Positions 48,003 through 56,552 of a stretch of DNA of 64,000 bases are shown piece after piece (position 1 is the stretch's first letter; every line of letters starts with the position of its first letter). Origin of the DNA: an uncultured Opitutia bacterium (GTDB taxonomy: Bacteria > Verrucomicrobiota > Verrucomicrobiia > Opitutales > UBA953). The translations under genes and the position numbers were made by a program. The DNA lies in assembly GCA_903855995.1 (NCBI GenBank), contig CAIOAN010000012.1:186001-250000 (forward strand). The letters are read 5' to 3'. Under the pieces are notes generated by a model. That model was not told the origin of the DNA, searched no databases, and worked only from the letters and a program-made list of their open reading frames with translations.

Positions 48003-48785
48003 CTAGATTCGACGCAGGATACGCCCCAGCCAAGGTCGTCGCAACCAAGCGGTCGGCCAGCCGAGGCGATGCTTCCAGCGGCGGGTATGCAGCGGATAGT
48101 CCAGATGCTGATTCCAATCGGGCGACCAATCCGTCTCGTCCTTCGCGTGATCGACGCCGCGGCGGTGGGCGAGAATCGAAAAGACGCTCTGGTCATGGCG
48201 ATGGGCGATGAAGCCGATGACTTCGTCGGCGGCGGCCGAGTCATCAATCAGGGCCCTCTCCTGCATGGCCTGGAACCATTGCTTCGCCAGGGCGACGTTA
48301 TCCGGGCGCGCGACGATGAGCTGGCATCCCGCCTGCAGCATCGGGAGGGCACGCGACGTCGCGTCGTCGGCCCCGTGCTTCCGCAACAGGGAGCGCTTGG
48401 TGTAGGGGCCGATCGGATGGCCGGTCTCAAAAACAAACCAGCCTGCTGGATGAGCGCAGGTACGGGCAATGTAGTCCTGGAAGCGCGCCCTCCCTTCCTC
48501 GTTCAGCGAATACCCAGCGTCCACATACAGCAGGACGTCGCCCTCGGGCAGCGACGCGAGATGGCGCAGAATGATGTAGGGCTTCCACGTCCAGAATCCG
48601 TAGCCGCGGCTTGGATGCGTGCGGACGAAATCACCGCACACTTTCAAATAATCGGCTCCCAGGTCTGCGGCGCTCCATAGCGTGATTGTAGCGAAGCCGC
48701 CCATCGCCAAGGCTTCACGTCGCAACCGATACAATGAACCCATGCGTGAGCTCGCGAAGCTGAGAAGGTGGACCCGCGCGGTCAT
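48003..48785 (-). CDS. Glycosyltransferase-like protein of unnamed family
   Basis: 260 residues, soluble. Recognisable strings are RGYGFWTWKPYIILRHL and GDVLLYVDAGYSLNEEGRARF; a DxD-like acidic site (VDAG) after a hydrophobic strand is typical of GT-A nucleotide-sugar transferases. Similar proteins occur in surface-polysaccharide clusters and in some large viruses, generally unannotated. It is transcribed together with the GT25 gene, divergent from the GT2 gene at 48.9 kb. The donor and acceptor cannot be told. Confidence 0.65.
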   Translation of the reverse strand: MTARVHLLSFASSRMGSLYRLRREALAMGGFATITLWSAADLGADYLKVCGDFVRTHPSRGYGFWTWKPYIILRHLASLPEGDVLLYVDAGYSLNEEGRARFQDYIARTCAHPAGWFVFETGHPIGPYTKRSLLRKHGADDATSRALPMLQAGCQLIVARPDNVALAKQWFQAMQERALIDDSAAADEVIGFIAHRHDQSVFSILAHRRGVDHAKDETDWSPDWNQHLDYPLHTRRWKHRLGWPTAWLRRPWLGRILRRI

Positions 48786-48904
48786 GTCATCCCATCATGA
48801 GCACCCACGCTCATCGGCAATCATTTATGAAGCATTTATGTCGAGAATTCCGGCCTGCCCATTCTGGATTGCTAAGGGCCTAGCCCCTTACCTTATATTC
48901 TTCT

Positions 48905-49903
48905 GTGGAAAAAATCCGCCTCAGCGTCGTCTTGCCGACCTACAATTGCCGCAGGCAGATGGCCCGGCATCTCGCCTCCATGGCGACCTGGGCAGATTTG
49001 GCGGATGAAATCGTCATCGTGGACAGCCGCTCCACCGATGGCACGCTTGAAGTCATCCGCAACGGACTCCGGCACCCCAATCTCCGCATCATCGAACGCG
49101 ATCGAGGCCTCTACGAATCCTGGAACGAAGGCATCGCCGCGACCACCGGCGATTGGGTCTATATCAGTACCGCCGGCGACACCATCGAACGCGAACACTT
49201 GCTGCACCTGCTTGACCTCGGGGAAAGTTCCGCGGCCGACGTCGTGATTAGCGCGCCCACGTTCGTCCATGAAGATGGAAGCCCGCACCGCGACTTGGAT
49301 TGGCCTCCGACCAAACTGCTATCGGCCTTCGGCCGGGGGCGCCCCTTCATAATTTACCCCGAGGCCACGCAGTTCCTGGCTTTCCAGAACTGCCCCAACG
49401 CGCTGCTGGGAAGCTCAGCCGCCGACCTCTACCGAGGATCCCACCTTCGAGCCCGGCCTTTCCCTGATGAATACGGAGTGGTCGGCGACACCGCGTGGAT
49501 TATGCGCTACGGCCATGAGACCCGATTAGCGCTGACGCCAAGCAAGGGCTCGACCTTTTGTATTCACGAGAAGGAGACCAAGCTAACGCCCGAGGGTGCC
49601 TACTTGCTCTACTTACGCTTGCTTGAATGCGAACGAAAACTGCTGATGACTAAAAGCCTCGGTCAACGCTCACTGCTCGGTAGATTCTTCTCCTCGCAGG
49701 AGCTACCGCAACGGACAAAGCAGCTATGGGTAAAGAAGCGATCGCTTTGGCATGCGCGCGAAAACCATTTCGTCAATAAACTGCAGTGGATCGGCACGAC
49801 CTTGAACTACCTTTGGCATAGCGCAGGAATGAAATTACGGGAGCGAAATGAATTGGCTGAACTAGGAATAGAAAAAACGTGGTTTAAACACCTTGAATCC
49901 TAG
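48905..49903 (+). CDS. GT2-family glycosyltransferase
   Basis: 332 residues from GTG 48905. GT-A signatures: RLSVVLPTYNCRRQMARHLASM at the N-terminus, EIVIVDSRSTDGTLEVI, and IIERDRGLYESWNEGIAATTGDWVYISTAGDTIE, where the usual DD of the DxD site is replaced by AGD. The N-terminal domain resembles WcaE-type transferases. The 3' half drops in GC and is Lys-rich, unlike earlier genes, marking the start of a low-GC patch (about 48.8-51.1 kb). Confidence 0.82.
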   Translation: MEKIRLSVVLPTYNCRRQMARHLASMATWADLADEIVIVDSRSTDGTLEVIRNGLRHPNLRIIERDRGLYESWNEGIAATTGDWVYISTAGDTIEREHLLHLLDLGESSAADVVISAPTFVHEDGSPHRDLDWPPTKLLSAFGRGRPFIIYPEATQFLAFQNCPNALLGSSAADLYRGSHLRARPFPDEYGVVGDTAWIMRYGHETRLALTPSKGSTFCIHEKETKLTPEGAYLLYLRLLECERKLLMTKSLGQRSLLGRFFSSQELPQRTKQLWVKKRSLWHARENHFVNKLQWIGTTLNYLWHSAGMKLRERNELAELGIEKTWFKHLES

Positions 49904-49942
49904 CCTCTTGGAGGTTCGTCCTTCCCCTGCCCTGCGGAGTTG

Positions 49943-50146
49943 GGCTAAGGTGCCTCCATGTCCCAACGGCCCCTTGGTTTCGGCATCTGGGGAACTGGCA
50001 TGATTGCTGAGTTCTACGCGAAGGCTCTGGCCGAGATCGTCGGGGTGAAGTTGGTTGTCGCGGCTAACCACTCGACCTCCAAGGGGCGTGACTCCGCGGC
50101 AGGGTGCTTGCAGCCGCTGACGGAGCACGACAGGAGACTAACGTGA
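49943..50146 (+). pseudogene. Truncated 5' duplicate of the Gfo/Idh/MocA oxidoreductase gene
   Basis: Bases 49943-49995 are identical, over 53 nt including the leader, to 54536-54588 at the start of the intact oxidoreductase gene. Similarity then continues with scattered substitutions, many at third codon positions, to about 50100. The fragment encodes MSQRPLGFGIWGTGMIAEF then KALAEI.GVKLV.A.N.S..KGRD, about 49 matching residues of a 62-codon frame, and then runs into unrelated sequence, ending at 50146. It lacks almost the whole enzyme and cannot be functional. It marks one edge of a rearranged block lying between the two copies. Confidence 0.85.
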
Positions 50147-50925
50147 TGAAGAGGGCCTTTTCCTTTTGTATTTATGGCGATAACCGCACCTACCTCGAAG
50201 GCTTGCTGAAGAACCTCGTGGCCATCAGCGCGCTGTACCCATCATTCGAAAAGCATATCTATGCGGGGTGTGACATTAGCGAGGCCTTCATCGATGCTTG
50301 TGAATCCTTCAGCTCGACTTACGTGCACCGGCTCCCGTTTACGGGCGGCAGGCTGATGTCCTGCCGGTTCCTTGCCATCGATCTACCTAATATAGAACTC
50401 ATGATTGTCCGCGACGCGGATAGCCGAATTACGGCTCGCGACCGTTGGTGCATCGATGATTTCATCGCCTCGGACTACGAGCTTTTCACGATCAGAGACC
50501 ACAAGTTCCATTATCGGGAAATCATGGGCGGGCTCTGGGGCATGCGGCGAATCCCGGGCTTCTCAATGCAAGCCGCTTATGCAGAATTCACGGCCGCCAC
50601 CCGCGACCTAGACCGTTACCAATCCGACCAGGATTTCCTTCGGAACTTCATCTACCGTCGTTATCGAGAATCAATATTGATCTACTCCCCCACTTGGGCC
50701 TTCCCTGGGGAAACTTGCCGGAAAATAAGCCTCGAACGCAATGGTCCTCACGATTTCTGCGGCAACGTTATCATCGTTGACGCGCTCGGAGAGCGACCGC
50801 AGTTCGAGTCAAACGACGCATTGCCAGATAATTTCCAGCACCTGATTCGCTTGTATAAGCACAGCAAGGACGGGGTGAGGCTTACGCTTGCCGAGCGAAT
50901 ACGGGCTTTCTGGGACGGCGACTGA
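50146..50925 (+). CDS. Glycosyltransferase-like protein of unnamed family (low-GC gene)
   Basis: 259 residues from ATG 50146, which shares a base with the stop of the truncated duplicate (TGATG). A real Shine-Dalgarno sequence, AGGAG, lies at 50132-50136, unlike nearly all other genes here. Conserved-looking strings are FCIYGDNRTYLEGLLKNL, ELMIVRDADSRITARDRWCIDDFI (DxDSR), and MGGLWGMRR. The same pattern occurs in hypothetical proteins of polysaccharide clusters, where the DxD suggests a GT-A transferase. GC is clearly lower than in neighbouring regions, consistent with recent acquisition. Confidence 0.65.
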   Translation: MKRAFSFCIYGDNRTYLEGLLKNLVAISALYPSFEKHIYAGCDISEAFIDACESFSSTYVHRLPFTGGRLMSCRFLAIDLPNIELMIVRDADSRITARDRWCIDDFIASDYELFTIRDHKFHYREIMGGLWGMRRIPGFSMQAAYAEFTAATRDLDRYQSDQDFLRNFIYRRYRESILIYSPTWAFPGETCRKISLERNGPHDFCGNVIIVDALGERPQFESNDALPDNFQHLIRLYKHSKDGVRLTLAERIRAFWDGD

Positions 50926-51071
50926 AGCCTGGCACAACGGGAGATCCGACCGTGAGTTCACTTGTCGTCTGTCTGCTTGAGGCAAACGTATCTGCTAGGA
51001 TTCAGTTACCATAAACCTCCGCCCGTGGATACCCTTTTGACAGCCGCGATTGGGTGACTTTAAGTCCATAT

Positions 51072-51803
51072 ATGGCTACGATCTCCTCGCTGCTTGGCGC
51101 ACTTCGAAGGTTCTGCGGACTGAGCGGGGGCGTGGAATATCCTTTGGTTAGCTACACGGATGCCCGCTTCCACGCCCACATCCCGAGAAACAGCCTTAGA
51201 ACGATCTTCGAGGTGGGTGCGCGGCATGGCGACGAGAGCCGAGCACTGGCGATGATGCTCCCTGGCGCCAAAATCTACTCCTTTGAGTGCAATCCGGCGA
51301 CGATTGAGTCCTGCCGCGAGAAATTAAGGCCCTTCGTGAATGTGACGTTTCATGACCACGCCCTGGGCTCCCGCGAAGAGACGCGCGACTTTTTCCCATT
51401 CGTCGTCGATGATAATCCGGGGGCGAGCAGCTTCTTGGAGCGCGTTGATGCGACCTTAACCCAGAATCGCACGGGCGTGAAGATACTGGTGCGCACCGGA
51501 ATGGACTCCATGGAGAAGCATGGCCTGACCACGATCGACTTGCTTTGCATGGATGTCCAAGGCCTTGAGCTTGAGGTTCTAAAGGGCTTCGGGGAACGCT
51601 TGGAGCAGGTGCGCTACATCATCATGGAAGAACCTTCGCTGACGCCTTCTCGAGAGCACCTACCGGAGGGGATGCACTCCAAATACCTCGACGCGCCCAA
51701 CCCCATCGCCATCCGCGCCTTCATGAAGTCGCACGGCTTCCGCGAATTAGTACGCCTCCCGGAAAACCTCATCGAGGACAATGTCCTTTACGGCCGGGCC
51801 TAA
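51072..51803 (+). CDS. FkbM-family methyltransferase
   Basis: 243 residues from ATG 51072; GTG 51054 is an alternative. The SAM-binding motif I is TIFEVGARHGDESRAL, followed by IYSFECNPATIESCREKL, and later LLCMDVQGLELEVLKGFGE and YIIMEEPS, the typical FkbM layout. FkbM enzymes O-methylate sugars or other small groups, so it probably decorates the glycan. A perfect TTGACA lies at 51037-51042, but a good -10 box is not seen. The end of the gene abuts the remnant of a second FkbM gene on the other strand. Confidence 0.82.
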   Translation: MATISSLLGALRRFCGLSGGVEYPLVSYTDARFHAHIPRNSLRTIFEVGARHGDESRALAMMLPGAKIYSFECNPATIESCREKLRPFVNVTFHDHALGSREETRDFFPFVVDDNPGASSFLERVDATLTQNRTGVKILVRTGMDSMEKHGLTTIDLLCMDVQGLELEVLKGFGERLEQVRYIIMEEPSLTPSREHLPEGMHSKYLDAPNPIAIRAFMKSHGFRELVRLPENLIEDNVLYGRA

Positions 51804-52195
51804 GCCGGCTTCATCGCCCTGCATGCGCACGTCGCACTTGGCCTCGCGGTCAGAAGCCGCAAAGGGATAGATTAAGACGTTTTTACGCCGGCCATATTAT
51901 GTCGCAGGCATTCGAGAGCCTCCGCGTTCGGCTCCATACAGATGATTTGCCTGGCGCGATCAACGAAGGCGCAGGCATAACAGCCGATATTCGCGCCGAC
52001 ATTCAACAGCACGCCACCTTTGCGAAAGAGATGCTGGTAGCATCCGAGCGCCGACTGGTCGAAATCGAGTCGGCCGACCTGCTCGACCCACCGACCGAGA
52101 TGCGTGTCCCTATCAACGATTGCCCAGCCTTGCTTCGTAAGTCGCATCCCAGATGAGGATACACTGGATAGACCGTCATTCAAGCCATCAAGCAA
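51804..52195 (-). pseudogene. Frameshifted, truncated FkbM-type methyltransferase
   Basis: From TTG 52195 the minus strand encodes LGRWVEQVGRLDFDQSA and the SAM motif GGVLLNVGANIGCYACAF, then IICMEPNAEALECLRHNMAG, and stops at 51872. In the next frame the family sequence goes on (RKNVLIYPFAASDREAKCD, then VRMQGDEAGLG), so a frameshift lies at the GTAAAAACG run near 51880. The similarity ends at about 51804, where the other FkbM gene ends on the opposite strand. The enzyme lacks its C-terminal half, so it is dead. Confidence 0.8.
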
Positions 52196-53399
52196 GCGAC
52201 GGGAGTAGCCGCGCCCATGCCTCGGCCTGTTCGGCGAAGAGGCGCTGGTTCTCGGTCTTCATCCGGTCATGCAAGGCGACCAAGTCCGTGCGATACAGCT
52301 TACCGAAAAGCTCCTCTGGAGTGGACCAACGCTGGGCATTCTCGACCTGGTTGAAATACATGTATTTAAGCCAGGCCCGCTGAGCCTCGGGCGAGGGATC
52401 ATTAGGCGAATGCGAATATCCCGTACTGGCGACAGGATGATGGCGCTCGAGCTCATCCACGGCTTCCTGGCTTTGATAAATTGGATGCAACCGCACATCA
52501 CCCATCTGGTCGACGAGGAGCTCGTCCGACGGCACGAAGAACGGCAGGTTCATCTGGTAAAGCTCCACCATCGAGATGGAAAAGGCCGAATAGGGATTCA
52601 TCAGCACGGCCGGGTGCCGGGCGAGGTTCTCCGGCGAAGCCGTATTACCGGGATAGATTTTCTTGATGAATTCGAACGTGTAAGGCTCGAAGCCATGGCG
52701 GGCCGCGTAGGCCGCGCTCTGCTGATTCAGGGCGGCGAGGTTATTCGCGAAGCCGATGATAGTATCGAGGTTGTGTGAAGGGCCGATAAGCACGATGCGA
52801 TTCGCGGGCGCATAGGGGCCGGCCAGCAGTTCGGGCGCCAGATGGACGCAGACGACCGGTAAGCGGCGCAGTTCCACTCCGGTGTAATACTTGGTGTAGT
52901 GGAAATCATATTCCGACATCGTCGCCAGGACGTAGCGGGGATCCGCCGCCAGGACACGCAGATGACGAGTGACTTCCTCGAGCCGGTCGGCGGCGACGCT
53001 GATGTGAATACGGTGACCGATGTTCAGGATAAGCTTCACCGAGGTCGGCAGTTTAGTCAGTGCCTCGAGCCGCGACGGCGGGAAACTGCACAGCGCCTGG
53101 CGGAGTTTCCGTAATCCGGGTTGCCGGGCGAATTCCTCGCGCACCTGCGCCTCGGACCATTCGGCGAGATTCAGGAAGAACGCATCGCTGGTGACTGTCT
53201 TGCTGGAGGCATACTGGGCGTGCTTCGAAAGCGTACGAGCCTCCGCGTCGACACCGATCGAGCGGAGTAACGCGGTCTGCCACATGGTGGTGCCGATGTG
53301 CATATCCGAGACGATCAGCGTCGGCGTCGTCTCGCGACCGCGCCAGCGACGCCAGGCCTCTGCAAGACGTAGACCCAGCATGCGTAGCGGCTTCGCCAT
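52188..53399 (-). CDS. Uncharacterised protein of the polysaccharide region
   Basis: 403 residues; I do not recognise the family. There is no signal peptide or membrane helix. The sequence alternates hydrophobic strands and amphipathic helices (TPTLIVSDMHIGTTMWQTAL; TSVKLILNIGHRIHISV; NRIVLIGPSHNLDTIIGF), with a two-domain alternation that suggests a GT-B glycosyltransferase. Later segments (HPAVLMNPYSAFSISMVELYQMNLPFFVPSDELL) look like the donor-binding side. It sits 8 bp after the STELLO-like gene on the same strand, implying a joint role in glycan assembly. The stop overlaps the start region of the FkbM remnant. Confidence 0.6.
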   Translation of the reverse strand: MAKPLRMLGLRLAEAWRRWRGRETTPTLIVSDMHIGTTMWQTALLRSIGVDAEARTLSKHAQYASSKTVTSDAFFLNLAEWSEAQVREEFARQPGLRKLRQALCSFPPSRLEALTKLPTSVKLILNIGHRIHISVAADRLEEVTRHLRVLAADPRYVLATMSEYDFHYTKYYTGVELRRLPVVCVHLAPELLAGPYAPANRIVLIGPSHNLDTIIGFANNLAALNQQSAAYAARHGFEPYTFEFIKKIYPGNTASPENLARHPAVLMNPYSAFSISMVELYQMNLPFFVPSDELLVDQMGDVRLHPIYQSQEAVDELERHHPVASTGYSHSPNDPSPEAQRAWLKYMYFNQVENAQRWSTPEELFGKLYRTDLVALHDRMKTENQRLFAEQAEAWARLLPSLA

Positions 53400-53407
53400 G
53401 GTCTGGC

Positions 53408-54445
53408 TTAGGCGAGGGCCTCGATCCAGGCAGCGAGCAGCGGTAGCTCGCGGGCGTCCTTCACGATGCCCTCGGTGACTAGGCGGGCGTAGAATTGCTT
53501 GAGGCCGTCGGGGCCGCTCGCGAAGCCTCCCGCTGCCAGGCCTTCATCGAGCAGGGCGATGAGGCGGTCGACGTGGACATACATTTCGCACTCCTGGAGG
53601 TAGTCCTTGAAATAATCGTGGGGGTTACGGTCCTGGAAGACCGTCGCGCCCTGGAAGACCATGCTCCGACCGGCGCTGCGGACGAAGGCCTGGGCGATAT
53701 ACATCTTGAGGATATCGCAGAAGCGGAAGCTCACGTAACTCGGGACGTAGAGCAGCGGGAAGTCGGCCCGCCGGCGCCAGACGGTGTTCTGCGTGTTGCC
53801 GGGACAATACTGGGTCGGGCCGAGCTTATAGTAGGCGCCGGTCTTCGCGAACATCACCGGCGAGAGCGACTCGTTCGCCGTTAGGCGGAAGATGGCGTCC
53901 ACATCCGGATCGCCGTCCGCCAGGCCCTGGATGATGCTGACGTCGTCGAAGAATCCAGCCGCGGCGGCGGGCGTGCCATGGCGGTGGGAATCCTGATCGA
54001 GCACGCGGCTGAGCGGCAAACCGCGCGGCCAGATATGCTTATCAGTGAAGAGTCGGTAGAGGTTGACGGTCTTCGGACCGCCGACGACGAAGTGCGATGT
54101 GGCCGGGGCGAGTTCTGGATGGACCGACTTAGCGGTCCAGTCGTCGTAAGGGATATTATCATCATCGGTCTCAATGATGCACTCGTATCCTTGGTGCGCC
54201 GCGAACAGGTAGCCCATGTTCTTCCGGGCATAATGATTGAAGGGCAGCAAGGCGTCGAACGCCGGCGCGAGCTCCTTCTGGCGGGCCACGGAGAGGAACT
54301 CACAATCGAGTCCGGCGTAAGTCGCCTCGGGGGTCTTACGGTCGGCGACAATGATCACATCGACGGCGGGATCAGCGATGTATTTGAGCACGGACGGCGT
54401 CGGTGCGTTGATGGTCGTGATGATGACGCAGGCCCGGTTGCTCAT
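53408..54445 (-). CDS. STELLO (DUF288)-like glycosyltransferase
   Basis: 345 residues from ATG 54445; the long frame continues upstream only as antisense of the oxidoreductase gene. The start CVIITTINAPTPSV and VIIVADRKTPEATY match the first strands of the STELLO/DUF288 family. The metal site is IIETDDDNIPYDDW. Later strings WPRGLPLSRVLDQD and LFTDKHIWPRG are also characteristic. Plant STELLO proteins act in the Golgi in cellulose synthase assembly; bacterial members lie in polysaccharide clusters and are assumed to be glycosyltransferases. The role here is inferred from context. Confidence 0.78.
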   Translation of the reverse strand: MSNRACVIITTINAPTPSVLKYIADPAVDVIIVADRKTPEATYAGLDCEFLSVARQKELAPAFDALLPFNHYARKNMGYLFAAHQGYECIIETDDDNIPYDDWTAKSVHPELAPATSHFVVGGPKTVNLYRLFTDKHIWPRGLPLSRVLDQDSHRHGTPAAAAGFFDDVSIIQGLADGDPDVDAIFRLTANESLSPVMFAKTGAYYKLGPTQYCPGNTQNTVWRRRADFPLLYVPSYVSFRFCDILKMYIAQAFVRSAGRSMVFQGATVFQDRNPHDYFKDYLQECEMYVHVDRLIALLDEGLAAGGFASGPDGLKQFYARLVTEGIVKDARELPLLAAWIEALA

Positions 54446-54550
54446 GAGGAGATGTGTATGGGGGTATCGATGCACCCGCGGAGAGTCAATCCGAGGCGAC
54501 CGCGATGCTTCTTCCTTCCCTGCGCCGCCGTCCGTGGCTAAGGTGCCTCC

Positions 54551-55648
54551 ATGTCCCAACGGCCCCTTGGTTTCGGCATCTGGGGAACCGGCATGATCGC
54601 CGAGTTCCACGCGAAGGCGCTCGCCGAGATCGCCGGCGTGAAGCTTGTCGCTGCCTATAACCGTTCGCCCGCCAAGGGCCGCGATTTCGCGACCAAGCAT
54701 GGCATCGCGTTCGCCGAGACACCGGAGGCGCTCCTCGCGAACCCCGACGTGGATATCGTCTGCCTCTGCACGCCCAGCGGCGACCACCTCGCCCCGGCCC
54801 TCGCCTGCGCCAAGGCGGGGAAGCACGTGGTCGTTGAGAAGCCGCTCGAAGTCACGCTCGCCCGCTGCGACGAGCTCACCGCCGCTTGCGCTAAGGCCGG
54901 CGTGACAGTCGCGGGCATCTTGCCTCGCCGCTTCGGCTCCGGCGCGGTCGCGCTCAAGGCCGCGCTCGACGGCGGTCGCTTCGGCAAGCTCACCCTCACC
55001 GGCGCGCTCATCCCGTGGTGGCGCACGCAGGCATATTATGATTCCGCGGCTTGGCGCGGTACGTTCGCCCTCGATGGCGGTGGTGCCGTGATGAACCAAG
55101 GGATCCACACGATCGACCTCCTACTCTGGTTCCTTGGCGCGCCCAAGCGCGTCTCCGCCACCGCCGGTCTCGTCGCCCATGACGGCATTGAGGTCGAGGA
55201 TATCGCCGCCGGCTGGATCGAGTTCGCCAACGGTTGCCGCGCGACGCTCGCCAGCTCGACTGCGTGCTGGTCCGGCACGGGCTTCCCCGCTGAGATCCGT
55301 ATTCATGGCACGACCGGCGCCGCCGTCCTGCGCGACGATAAGCTGACCGCTTTCGAATTTGAAAAGCCCCTGCCCTCCGACGCCGCGGTTATCGCACCTG
55401 CCACCGAAGGTGGCGGCGCGGGCGCCAACGACCCTAAGGCCATCGGCCATGCCTGGCATCGCTCCAATCTGGAAGAAGCCATCGCTGCGATCCGCACCGG
55501 CAAGCAGCCCGCCGTCAACGGCGCCGAAGGCCGCAAGGCCGTGGAATTGATTCTCGCGCTGTATCAGTCCGCGCAGGCCGGCGGTACGCCGGTGGAGCTG
55601 CCCCTCGCGCGAGATCCGGTGCTGAAGAAGCTCGGGGCTAAACGCTAG
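54551..55648 (+). CDS. Gfo/Idh/MocA-family oxidoreductase
   Basis: 365 residues. The Rossmann motif is GFGIWGTGMIAEFHAKAL, followed by VDIVCLCTPSGDHLAPAL, VVEKPLEVT (cofactor and catalytic lysine) and a C-terminal alpha/beta domain with GGGAVMNQGIHTIDLLLWFLG. Such enzymes oxidise or epimerise sugars, often NDP-sugars, using NAD(P). AAGGTG lies 6 bases before the ATG as a weak Shine-Dalgarno. A truncated copy of the leader and first ~49 codons occurs at 49943. The TAG stop (55646-55648) is the beginning of an octamer repeat element. Confidence 0.88.
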   Translation: MSQRPLGFGIWGTGMIAEFHAKALAEIAGVKLVAAYNRSPAKGRDFATKHGIAFAETPEALLANPDVDIVCLCTPSGDHLAPALACAKAGKHVVVEKPLEVTLARCDELTAACAKAGVTVAGILPRRFGSGAVALKAALDGGRFGKLTLTGALIPWWRTQAYYDSAAWRGTFALDGGGAVMNQGIHTIDLLLWFLGAPKRVSATAGLVAHDGIEVEDIAAGWIEFANGCRATLASSTACWSGTGFPAEIRIHGTTGAAVLRDDKLTAFEFEKPLPSDAAVIAPATEGGGAGANDPKAIGHAWHRSNLEEAIAAIRTGKQPAVNGAEGRKAVELILALYQSAQAGGTPVELPLARDPVLKKLGAKR

Positions 55649-56037
55649 AGGCTCGGAGGCCCAGAGGCTCAGTTGACCAGACGATTCAGTTACCGCATCG
55701 GAACACGGGTACTGGGTTTCGGGTGTTAGAGTATCGGACCGTTTGCGCTCCTATATTTTTAGACTGCGTTGCCCTTTCTGTGCTGAGCCTCCGAGCCTCT
55801 GGTCAACTAAGCCTCTAACTCGCGGCTGCTCCGAGGCCCAGAGGCTCAGTTGACCAGACGATTCAGTTACCGCATCGGAAAACGGATACTGGGCTTCGGG
55901 TGTTAGAGTATCGGACCGTTTGCGCTCCTATATTTTTAGACTGCGTTACCCTTTCTGTGCTGAGCCTCCGAGCCTCTGGTCAACTAAGCCTCTAACTCGC
56001 GGCTGCTCCGAGGCCCAGAGGCTCAGTTGACCAGACG
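55645..56037. repeat. Tandem 177-bp repeat made of inverted octamer elements
   Basis: The string GAGGCCCA recurs at 55656, 55833 and 56010, giving two full 177-bp units and a partial third. Each unit has a plus-strand octamer core (55645-55683; 55833-55860), a ~100-bp unique middle (ending ...TATATTTTTAGACTGCGTT), and a minus-strand core (55782-55819; 55959-55996). The two units differ at only a few bases. In the minus-strand cores the order of the 8-nt words is permuted relative to the plus-strand cores. The gap from 55649 to 56135 contains no gene. Confidence 0.85.
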
Positions 56038-56135
56038 GCCGAGAAAACATCAGGGTGAAATCGGGGGCCAACCTAAGGTGTTAGACTCCATAAGGTCTTT
56101 GATGCTTACGTCAGCTGGGCAACCAGGCTGGAGTG

Positions 56136-56543
56136 ATGGATTCAAAAGCCTCATCCGGAAAGCCGGTTATATTCACCTTCAGAGATCTACACGTCTGGCG
56201 GCTGTCTCGGTCGCTATCTGCTGATGTCTATCGAGCCTGCTCTTCGCCAATGCTTAGCCCGCACTATGCCTTATGCGATCAAATGGGGCGAGCTGCGCTC
56301 TCCGTGCCTTCCAACATCGCCGAGGGCAACGATCGTAGCAGCAACAAGGATGCGCTTAACTTTCTCCGAATCGCGCGAGGGTCGCTCGCCGAACTAGAGA
56401 CCCAGCTGTGGATTGCGCACGATGTTGGCTGGCTTGACGCCGAATCCTATCGCCGTCTCTGCGAAAAACGTGGCGAGGTCGAACGTATGCTCGGCGGCCT
56501 TATCCGGACTCGCCAGGCCCGACTGAAAACCGACCAAGCCTAA
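56136..56543 (+). CDS. Four-helix-bundle protein (S23 / 23S rRNA IVS type)
   Basis: 135 residues from ATG 56136; GTG 56133 is adjacent. The family pattern is clear: TFRDLHVWRLSRSLSADVYRAC, DQMGRAALSVPSNIAEGNDRSS, and FLRIARGSLAELETQLWIAHDVGWL. These small proteins were first seen encoded in intervening sequences of 23S rRNA genes and are common as orphans with unknown function. Here the gene is bounded by octamer repeat elements on both sides (ending at 56037 and starting at about 56553), an arrangement that suggests a mobile cassette. GC is lower than in the housekeeping genes. Confidence 0.85.
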   Translation: MDSKASSGKPVIFTFRDLHVWRLSRSLSADVYRACSSPMLSPHYALCDQMGRAALSVPSNIAEGNDRSSNKDALNFLRIARGSLAELETQLWIAHDVGWLDAESYRRLCEKRGEVERMLGGLIRTRQARLKTDQA

Positions 56544-56552
56544 CTCTGCCTT

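Noticed and set aside
54446-55108. Upstream extension of the STELLO-like gene (frame open to 55108)
   Set aside because: The extension is antisense to the conserved start of the oxidoreductase gene; the family's own N-terminus begins at 54445.
55645-56037. Possible CRISPR array
   Set aside because: The repeats are 177 bp long with near-identical interiors and no short unique spacers, and no cas genes are present.
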